From contig JANSXZ010000013.1 of the NCBI GenBank assembly GCA_024742705.1, positions 31,809 through 95,808 on the forward strand: a stretch of 64,000 bases of DNA, in the 5' to 3' direction. Numbering within the stretch: position 1 is the stretch's first letter; each line of letters begins with the position of its first letter. This document shows positions 57,862 through 64,000 of the stretch, piece by piece. Made by a program: the position numbers and the translations under genes. The notes beneath the pieces are model-generated. The model saw only the letters and a program-made list of their open reading frames with translations, searched no databases and had not been told where the DNA came from. The stretch comes from Paracoccaceae bacterium. GTDB taxonomy: Bacteria; Pseudomonadota; Alphaproteobacteria; Rhodobacterales; Rhodobacteraceae.

Positions 57862-58947
57862 ATGACCTCAATGCCCTCTCCCACCCGCCTGTTGACGGCC
57901 GCGGCGCTGGCCGCGGCGGCGCTGACCGCGCCCGCGCAGGCCGAATTCGCGGCCATCGGCGATCCGAAGCCCGCCGTGATCCTGTTTGGCCCCAGCAACG
58001 ACGGCGGATGGTCGCAGGCCATCGACGAGGCGCGCACACGGCTTGAGGGCACGCTGGACATGCGCATCCCGCAGGCAGAGGAAATCCCCGAATCGGCAAC
58101 GGCGATCCGGCCGGCGGCGGAACTGTTCATCGAACGCGGCGCCAACATCATCCTCGGGTCGGCCTTTGGCTATTCCGACACCTTCAAGGCCCTGTCCGAG
58201 GAATACCCCGAAGTCGTGTTCCTGAACCCGGCCGGCACGACAAATGGCGACAACCTGAAATCGTTCTACGGGCGCACCTACGAAACCCACTATCTCTGCG
58301 GCATGGTCGCCGGCGGGCTGAGCGAAAGCGGCAAGCTGGGTTTTGTCGCGGCCAACCCCTTCGGTCTGGTGAACTGGACGGTCAACGCCTACCTGCTGGG
58401 CGCGCGCCAGGTAAACCCCGAGGCCACTGTCACCGTGGTCTTCACCGGCGCCTGGGCCGACCCGGTCAAGGAACGCGCCGCGGCACAGGCGCTTGTGGAA
58501 CAGGGCGTCGAGGTCATCGGCCAGCATGTGGACACGCCCACCGTGCAGGTCGTCGCCGCCGAGGCCGGGATCTATGGGACCGGCCACCACCGTGACCTGT
58601 CCGAATTCAGCAGCGCGACACAGTGTTCGTCGGTCTGGACCTGGGATCGTTTTCTCGAACCTGAAATCCAGAAGATCGCCAGCGGCACATTCGAACCCGC
58701 CCCCTACGGCGCGTTCCTGTCGATCGCGGCGGGCGCCATCGACATCGCCTGCTGCGGCGATGCCGTGTCCGACGAACTGGAGGCGCTTGTCATGGCGGAA
58801 CGCGATGCCATCGTGGCCGGCAAACACGTCTTCGCGGGACCGCTCAGCGACCGCGACGGCACCGAACGCGTTGCCGCCGGAGCGGTTCTGGACGACGGTG
58901 CGCTGTGGGGCATGGACTGGTTCGTCGATGGTGTGATCGGGCAATAA
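57862..58947 (+). CDS. BMP family ABC transporter substrate-binding protein (nucleoside-type)
   Basis: The 361-residue periplasmic binding protein has a signal peptide (LLTAAALAAAALTAPAQA). The Bmp/PnrA-type pattern is clear: GPSNDGGWSQAIDEAR, ANIILGSAFGYSDTF, FYGRTYETHYLCGMVAG and GQHVDTPTVQVVAAEAGIYGTGHHRDLS. PnrA/BmpA relatives bind purine nucleosides; the ligand here is not proven. The start at 57862 follows AGGAG. It is the first gene of a five- to six-gene operon with the ATPase and permeases. Confidence 0.93.
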   Translation: MTSMPSPTRLLTAAALAAAALTAPAQAEFAAIGDPKPAVILFGPSNDGGWSQAIDEARTRLEGTLDMRIPQAEEIPESATAIRPAAELFIERGANIILGSAFGYSDTFKALSEEYPEVVFLNPAGTTNGDNLKSFYGRTYETHYLCGMVAGGLSESGKLGFVAANPFGLVNWTVNAYLLGARQVNPEATVTVVFTGAWADPVKERAAAQALVEQGVEVIGQHVDTPTVQVVAAEAGIYGTGHHRDLSEFSSATQCSSVWTWDRFLEPEIQKIASGTFEPAPYGAFLSIAAGAIDIACCGDAVSDELEALVMAERDAIVAGKHVFAGPLSDRDGTERVAAGAVLDDGALWGMDWFVDGVIGQ

Positions 58948-58976
58948 CGAAACCCCGCGAAACAAGACAACAGCAC

Positions 58977-60464
58977 ATGCAACACGCGCTGGCCCTGCAC
59001 GGGATAACCAAGAGCTTCGGGGGCTTTACCGCCCTCGAAGCCTTGGATTTCTCGGTCAGGCCGGGCGAGGTCCATGCCTTGCTGGGCGAAAACGGTGCCG
59101 GTAAATCCACCCTGATGAACGTGGCCTGCGGGCTTTACGCCCCCGATGCCGGCTGGATCGAGATAGATGGCCAGCCGACGCGCATTTCCGGCGCCCGCGA
59201 CGCGGCCGCACGCGGCATCGGCATGGTGCACCAGCATTTCAAACTGGTCCCGTCGTTTTCGGTTCTTGACAACATCCTGCTGTTCAATCCCGGCCGCCCG
59301 GCGGCCGAGATCGCCGCGGCGACGCGCGATCTGGCCACGCGCATGGGCATCCCCGTGGACCTGGCACGGCGGGCCGGCACGCTGGGCATCGCCGAACAAC
59401 AGCGCGTCGAGATCCTCAAGGTGCTGGTGGCCGGCGCGCGGGTGATCATTCTGGACGAGCCCACCGCCGTTCTCAGCGACGACGAGGGCCTGGCCCTGAT
59501 GCGGTTGATGCGCGGGCTGGCCGAAGCCGGCAGCGCCGTCATCCTGGTCACACACAAATTGCACGAGGCGCTTGGGTTTTCCGACCGGATCACCGTGATC
59601 CGAGCGGGGCGCAAGATTGTCGAAACCACCCCAGCCGAATCGGATCCGCGCCGTCTGACCACGCAGATCGTCGGCGAGACGATTGTGGAAATGCCGGCGC
59701 CCACGGTCGCCGTGGGCGCGCCGCGCCTGCGTTTTGACGCGGTGTCGGGCCAGGGCGATAGCGGCCAGAAAGGCATTTCAAACGTCAGCTTCACGGTGCG
59801 CGGCGGCGAGATATACGGCATCGCCGGTGTCGCCGGCAACGGCCAGACAGAGCTGGCGCAGGTGCTGATCGGGCTGACCCGTGCCAGCGCCGGCCGGATC
59901 GAGGTGGACGGGCGCGACATCGCCGGCGCGGCCGCCGACGATCCGCGCCGCCGCGGCCTTGCGGCAATCCCGGTCGACCGTTACCGGCACGGGCTGGCAG
60001 GCGCGATGAGCGTGGTTGAAAACTTTGCCGTGCGCGGCACGCTGGCGGGACGCTACGGATCGTGGCTCCGGTTCGACAGGCGCCGCGCGCGCCGCGACGC
60101 CGCCGCCGCCATCGCGGCCTTCGATGTGCGCGGCGTTCGCAACCTGAGCCAGCGCGCCGCGCTTCTGTCGGGCGGCAACGCCCAGAAACTGGTGATCGCG
60201 CGCGAGTTTCAGGGCACGCCCGGCGCGGTCTTTGCCCATAGCCCGACACGTGGCCTGGACGTGCGCGCCGGCGCGGCGGTGCACGACCGGCTGCGCGCGG
60301 CCCGCGACGCCGGCGCCGCCGTTCTGGTGATCAGCGAGGATCTCGACGAAATCCTGCTGCTTTCGGACCGGATCGGCGTGTTGACCGGCGGCCGTCTGAC
60401 GGCAGAGTTCGACGCGCCCGCCGAGCGCGCCCAGATCGGCGCGGCGATGGTGCACCATGACTGA
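58977..60464 (+). CDS. ABC transporter ATP-binding protein (sugar/nucleoside type, two ATPase domains)
   Basis: A 495-residue protein with two nucleotide-binding domains, as in nucleoside and ribose importers. Domain 1 has Walker A GENGAGKSTLMNVA, a LSxGQ-like IAEQQRVEIL and Walker B VIILDEPTAVL. Domain 2 is degenerate: its Walker A region reads GVAGNGQTEL with no Lys, as is usual in this class, and the signature is LSGGNAQKLVIARE. It starts 29 bases after the binding-protein gene and overlaps the first permease. Confidence 0.94.
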   Translation: MQHALALHGITKSFGGFTALEALDFSVRPGEVHALLGENGAGKSTLMNVACGLYAPDAGWIEIDGQPTRISGARDAAARGIGMVHQHFKLVPSFSVLDNILLFNPGRPAAEIAAATRDLATRMGIPVDLARRAGTLGIAEQQRVEILKVLVAGARVIILDEPTAVLSDDEGLALMRLMRGLAEAGSAVILVTHKLHEALGFSDRITVIRAGRKIVETTPAESDPRRLTTQIVGETIVEMPAPTVAVGAPRLRFDAVSGQGDSGQKGISNVSFTVRGGEIYGIAGVAGNGQTELAQVLIGLTRASAGRIEVDGRDIAGAAADDPRRRGLAAIPVDRYRHGLAGAMSVVENFAVRGTLAGRYGSWLRFDRRRARRDAAAAIAAFDVRGVRNLSQRAALLSGGNAQKLVIAREFQGTPGAVFAHSPTRGLDVRAGAAVHDRLRAARDAGAAVLVISEDLDEILLLSDRIGVLTGGRLTAEFDAPAERAQIGAAMVHHD

Positions 60465-61587
60465 CGCGAACGCGCCCGCCACCGTGCCCGCCGCACCGCC
60501 GCCCCCCGATGCGGGCGCGACGCGCTGGCGGCTGGTGCCGATCCTGGAACGGCGCCAGACCGTGCCCGACCTGCTGCGCGTGGCGGTCTATGCCATCAGC
60601 CTGCTGCTGGCCGCGGCCCTGTCGGTGGGTTTGCTGGCGCTTTGGGATGTGCCGCCCGCGGAACTTTTCCGCGAGATCGCGACGGTGGCCTTTTCCAGCC
60701 CCCGCGCCCTGGGATCGGTTCTGGTGCAGACGGCGCCCTTTGTGGTGGCAGGCCTCGCGACGGCGATCGCCTTTCGGGCGAATTTCTGGAACATCGGCCT
60801 GGAAGGTCAGATGATCCTGGGCGCGATCTGTGCCTCGGCGGTGGCAATCAATGACATCGGGCCCGAAACGCTGCGGCTGCCGCTGATGGCGCTGGCGGCC
60901 TGCCTGGGCGGGATGCTGTGGATTGCGGGGCCGGGATACCTGAAGCACCGGCTGGGCGTGAACGAGGTGATCACCACGCTCTTGCTGAACTATGTCGCCT
61001 TCAACCTGCTCCTGCATCTGCTCTACGGCCCGTGGAAAGACCCGGTGAGCGCATTTCCACACACCGAGCAATACGAAACCTTCGAAAAGCTCGCGCCGCT
61101 GGGCTGGCAGAAACTGACCTGGGCCCTGCCGCTGGCGGGCATGCTGGCGCTGGCGCTGTGGTGGGTCTATTCGATCAGCCGGATCGGCTATCTGACCGAC
61201 ATGATGCGCGCCAACCCCGACATGGCGCGCGCGGTGGGCGTGCCGGTTCTGGGCCTGTCGCTGGCGGCGATCCTGGGATCGGGCGCTGTGGGCGGGCTGA
61301 CAGGTTTCGTCATCGCCGCCGGGATCGAAGGCCGCATGACCCAGGATTTCTTCGTCGGCTACCTGTTTTCGGGCGTTCTGATCGCCTTTCTGGGCCGCAA
61401 CCACCCGGTTGGCGTGGTGCTGTTCTCGATGTTCATGGCGATCCTTCTGCTGGTCGGACAGAGCCTTCAGGTGTTCTTTGGCACCCCCTTCGCGCTGGTG
61501 CGTCTGGCCCAGGCGATCTTCATCCTCTGCGTGGCGGGATCCGAATTCTTCCTGACCTACCGGATGCACTGGAAAGGCGCCGCATGA
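60457..61587 (+). CDS. ABC transporter permease (nucleoside-type), first
   Basis: A 376-residue inner-membrane protein with eight or more hydrophobic segments after a 45-residue Pro/Ala-rich N-terminus. AFRANFWNIGLEGQMILGAI is the conserved EAA-like motif of the BMP/branched-chain permeases. The gene overlaps the ATPase gene by 8 bases and the second permease by 4. Confidence 0.93.
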   Translation: MTDANAPATVPAAPPPPDAGATRWRLVPILERRQTVPDLLRVAVYAISLLLAAALSVGLLALWDVPPAELFREIATVAFSSPRALGSVLVQTAPFVVAGLATAIAFRANFWNIGLEGQMILGAICASAVAINDIGPETLRLPLMALAACLGGMLWIAGPGYLKHRLGVNEVITTLLLNYVAFNLLLHLLYGPWKDPVSAFPHTEQYETFEKLAPLGWQKLTWALPLAGMLALALWWVYSISRIGYLTDMMRANPDMARAVGVPVLGLSLAAILGSGAVGGLTGFVIAAGIEGRMTQDFFVGYLFSGVLIAFLGRNHPVGVVLFSMFMAILLLVGQSLQVFFGTPFALVRLAQAIFILCVAGSEFFLTYRMHWKGAA

Positions 61588-62474
61588 CAGAGTTCCTGTT
61601 CAACTGGCTGATCAATGTGCCGGCCTTCGCCACGCCTTTCGCGCTGGCGGCGCTGGGGCTGATCATCTGCGAAAGGTCGGGCGTTCTGAACCTTGGGGCC
61701 GAAGGCTTCATGCTGGCCGGGGCGCTGGCCGGGGTCGGGCTGACCATCGGCGGCGCCGCGCCGCTGCCGGCGCTGGCCGGCGCGGCGGTTGCGGGAATGG
61801 CGCTGGGACTGGTGTTCGCGGTTCTGGTGGCGGGGCTGCGGATCAACCATGTGATATCGGGCCTGGCGCTGGTGTTTACCGCGCAGGCGCTGACCAGCCT
61901 GATCGCCACGTCGCAACGCTGGACCAACACCGCGATCACGGGGCTTGAACCGGTGCTGTTCGGGCAGGACATCGTCACATGGGCAACGCCGGTTCTGTGT
62001 GCCGCCACGGTCTGGGGATTGGGGCGCACGCGCTTCGGCTTGAACCTGCGGGCCGTCGGCGAAAACACCGCTGCGGCCGACGCGGCGGGCCTGGATGTGA
62101 CGCTGTACCGGTTTGCCGCGATCCTGATCGGTGCCGCGCTGATCGGTCTGGCGGGGGGCTATCTGACGGTGGCCGTGTCGCGGATCTGGGTTGACAATGT
62201 CGTGGGCGGGCGGGGCTGGATCGCCATCGCGCTGGTGATCTTCGCGCGCTGGTATCCGTGGCGCGCGCTGGGCGGCGCATTGCTGTTCGGCTGCATCGAG
62301 GCGCTGATCCCCCGCGTGGCCGCCGCCGGAATAGATGTTCCGCGCTATTTCCTTCAGATGACACCCTACCTTGCAACGCTGGGTGTGATGATCTGGGCCG
62401 CGTTGCGCGGCACCGACCGCTGGGCCCAGCCGGCCGCGCTGGGCCAGCATCACGTCCGCGAGGATCGCACATGA
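61584..62474 (+). CDS. ABC transporter permease (nucleoside-type), second
   Basis: A 296-residue inner-membrane protein, partner of the preceding permease. The family motif is CERSGVLNLGAEGFMLAGALAG, followed by about eight hydrophobic helices and RFGLNLRAVGENTAAADAAGLDV. Its ATG overlaps the previous stop (ATGA). The frame is open further upstream but only as a shadow of the first permease. Confidence 0.93.
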   Translation: MTEFLFNWLINVPAFATPFALAALGLIICERSGVLNLGAEGFMLAGALAGVGLTIGGAAPLPALAGAAVAGMALGLVFAVLVAGLRINHVISGLALVFTAQALTSLIATSQRWTNTAITGLEPVLFGQDIVTWATPVLCAATVWGLGRTRFGLNLRAVGENTAAADAAGLDVTLYRFAAILIGAALIGLAGGYLTVAVSRIWVDNVVGGRGWIAIALVIFARWYPWRALGGALLFGCIEALIPRVAAAGIDVPRYFLQMTPYLATLGVMIWAALRGTDRWAQPAALGQHHVREDRT

Positions 62475-62522
62475 CCGCGCGCCGTATCACCCGTTCTTGT
62501 TCATATCAAAGGAGGACCGACC

Positions 62523-63509
62523 ATGATCGTCTATGAACCCCCGCAACCGGCCACCGAAGTACCGCTGATCGATCTGACCGACAGTTTTTCGGACGATATC
62601 GAAAAGCGCAAGGCGGTGGCCTGGGAAGTGCACAAGGCCTGTGTGGACCCCGGTTTTTTCTACATCATCAACCATGGTATCCCCCAGGAGGTGATGGACA
62701 ACCAGTTGAAGCTGGCGGCGCAGTTCTTTGACCTGCCGCTCGAGGAAAAGCTGGCTCTTGATTCGGTCAAGGAGGCATCGACCCGCGGCTACGAGCCGAT
62801 GGCGGCCCAGACGCTGGACGAAGGATCGCCGCCGGACCTGAAGGAAGGCTTCATGTCGAGCGTGGATGCCGATGAGAACCACCGCTACACCAAGATGAAC
62901 GTGCCGGGCACCGGGCGCAACCAGTGGCCGGAGAGCTTTCCCGAATTCGCCCCCCAGTACGAAGCCTATGCCCAGAGGGTTCTGCAACTGGGCCGGCATC
63001 TGGCGCGGGTTGTCGCGCTGTCGCTGAACCTGCCCGAGGATTACTTTGACAAGGGTCTGGAAGAGCCGCTGCACTACTGCCGTATTCTCAAGTATCCGCC
63101 GATGCCCAAGGACGCGGCCCCCAATCAGCTGGGCGCCGGTGCCCATTCCGACTGGGGCCTGCTGACGCTGCTGTTGCAAGACGACATCGGCGGGCTGGAA
63201 GTGCGTTCGGCGGATGGCCAGTGGATCTCGGCGCCGCCGGTCGAGGGCGCCTACATCGTCAACCTGGGCGAGATGTTCCCGGTGATCACGAACGATCTGT
63301 ACAAGGCGACGATGCACCGCGTTCTGAACAACCATTCCGACAAGACGCGGTATTCCTGCCCGGTGTTCTGCGACCCCGAGTATTTCTACAAGGTCGAATG
63401 CGCCCCCACCTGTCTGCCCGAGAACGGCGAGCCGAAGTACCCGCCGATGACCGCCGGCGAACATCTGCGCGCGCAGTTCGAAAAGACCTTCGGCATCGCG
63501 GCGGCATGA
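62523..63509 (+). CDS. Isopenicillin N synthase-like 2-oxoglutarate/Fe(II)-dependent oxygenase
   Basis: A 328-residue oxygenase of the DIOX_N/2OG-FeII_Oxy type. The N-terminal IDLTDSFSDD...GFFYIINHGIP is typical. The facial triad is visible in GAHSDWGLLTLL (His, Asp) and ATMHRVLNN (distal His), and RYSCPVF provides the R-x-S that binds the 2-oxoglutarate carboxylate. A real beta-lactam pathway is unlikely, since members of this family act on many substrates. Placed 48 bases after the permease gene on the same strand, it probably oxidises something imported by the BMP transporter. Confidence 0.9.
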   Translation: MIVYEPPQPATEVPLIDLTDSFSDDIEKRKAVAWEVHKACVDPGFFYIINHGIPQEVMDNQLKLAAQFFDLPLEEKLALDSVKEASTRGYEPMAAQTLDEGSPPDLKEGFMSSVDADENHRYTKMNVPGTGRNQWPESFPEFAPQYEAYAQRVLQLGRHLARVVALSLNLPEDYFDKGLEEPLHYCRILKYPPMPKDAAPNQLGAGAHSDWGLLTLLLQDDIGGLEVRSADGQWISAPPVEGAYIVNLGEMFPVITNDLYKATMHRVLNNHSDKTRYSCPVFCDPEYFYKVECAPTCLPENGEPKYPPMTAGEHLRAQFEKTFGIAAA

Positions 63510-63516
63510 GGCAGAC

Positions 63517-63909
63517 ATGAACACCCTCATGCAGGTCAGCCTGTTCTCTGACGACTTCGTGGCGCTCTCCGAGTTCTACCGCGATGTGTTTCACCTGACC
63601 GAAAACGAAAGCCTGCGGTCGGACGTGTTCCGCGGTTACATGGCCGGGGAATGCATGGTCGGGTTCAGCGCGCTGGCGGCCTATGAAATGCTGGATCTGA
63701 CGCCCCGCGCGGCCGGTGAAGGCGATCAGACCGCCTTTACCTTCCGGTTCGACACCAAGGCGGCGCTGGACACCGCCGTCGAAACCGCCACCGCGCGCGG
63801 CGCCACGCTGATCAAGCCGCAGTTCATGACCTACTACAACTGGTACATGGCGGTCTTGCGCGATCCCGATGGCAACGGGCTGCGGCTGGCCTGCCCGACG
63901 CCCGAATGA
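63517..63909 (+). CDS. VOC family protein (glyoxalase/bleomycin resistance fold)
   Basis: A 130-residue protein with a pair of beta-alpha-beta-beta-beta units: LFSDDFVALSEFYRDVFHL at the start and a C-terminal WYMAVLRDPDGNGLRLACPT, the usual end of VOC proteins. It lies 7 bases after the oxygenase gene, so it belongs to the same operon. VOC proteins are metal-dependent lyases, isomerases or binding proteins; which applies is not known. Confidence 0.88.
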   Translation: MNTLMQVSLFSDDFVALSEFYRDVFHLTENESLRSDVFRGYMAGECMVGFSALAAYEMLDLTPRAAGEGDQTAFTFRFDTKAALDTAVETATARGATLIKPQFMTYYNWYMAVLRDPDGNGLRLACPTPE

Positions 63910-63917
63910 AACCGGGC

Positions 63918-64000
63918 GCGGGGGGGGGGCCCCCCCCCCCCGCCCCCCCCCACGAAACGGGGGGCGGGGGTGGGACGGGTGGTGGGAGGGGCCGGCCCGG
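63918..64000. other. Low-complexity G/C tract, likely assembly or sequencing artefact
   Basis: From about 63918 the sequence becomes long homopolymer runs of G and C (ten G, about twelve C, then nine more C) followed by G-rich low-complexity sequence to the window edge. Nothing comparable occurs elsewhere in the window. It looks like a read or contig end rather than biology. Confidence 0.7.

Noticed and set aside
62523..63509. Beta-lactam biosynthesis gene (isopenicillin N synthase)
   Set aside because: The similarity is at superfamily level; no ACV synthetase or other pathway gene is near, and the context is an ABC importer.

Overview
This GC-rich window reads as a chromosomal segment of an alphaproteobacterium of the Rhodobacteraceae (Roseobacter group). 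The pointers are the gene orders (methyltransferase-pgeF; Lrp next to trxB; purE-purK; groES-groEL behind a CIRCE element; F1-ATPase genes as atpHAGDC without the Fo genes; tamA-tamB), the lineage-typical Hint-domain and DUF1150/DUF2125/DUF2161 proteins, and GGATATTT-bearing palindromic intergenic elements. No rRNA, tRNA, CRISPR array, insertion sequence, prophage or integrase was seen. Most of the window is core genome. No database search was possible, so names rest on motifs, length and context.

Layout. 1-3 kb: 3' end of a MidA-type methyltransferase, pgeF, a 48-residue conserved-looking protein and a Hint-fold protein whose catalytic Cys and His look lost. 3-7 kb: an Lrp/AsnC regulator divergent from trxB, then a minus-strand operon hsp20-DUF1150-phzF-GT10 glycosyltransferase with a heat-shock-like promoter. 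7-9 kb: DUF465, purE, purK. 9-12 kb (minus): secreted lipase-like hydrolase, orphan PhnM-type amidohydrolase and an EamA transporter. 12-15 kb: groES-groEL and a DUF2161 protein. 15-20 kb (plus): Mn-dependent pyrophosphatase, HAD hydrolase, MaoC dehydratase, ribF, YcgN and a threonine-aldolase-like lyase. 20-23 kb: hydrolase/isomerase pair divergent from prs, and an H-type lectin. 23-28 kb: F1 ATP synthase. 28-34 kb: class II aldolase, methyltransferase, gloB, clpA and an M23 peptidase.

34-38 kb (minus) holds the most system-like locus: a MotA/TolQ/ExbB-type channel protein directly followed by a MotB/OmpA-type protein with an unusually long coiled coil, resembling in outline the ZorA-ZorB motor of Zorya defence but without defence effectors. 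38-42.5 kb: ChaC-like cyclotransferase, DUF2125 protein, and an overlapping hisC-tyrA-extensin operon. 42.5-46 kb: homospermidine synthase, rpsD and a second Hint protein with its catalytic residues intact. 46-53 kb: tamB, tamA and a kappa-GST/HCCA-isomerase-like protein that seems to lack any ATG/GTG/TTG at its natural start. 53.5-56.8 kb: a large probably type-I-secreted protein made of two lectin-like/Calx-beta units, an 18-proline linker, RTX repeats and DUF4214 repeats. 57-64 kb: L-aspartate dehydrogenase, then a BMP-family (nucleoside-type) ABC importer followed by a 2-oxoglutarate/Fe(II) oxygenase and a VOC protein. The final ~80 bases are low-complexity G/C and look like a contig-end artefact.
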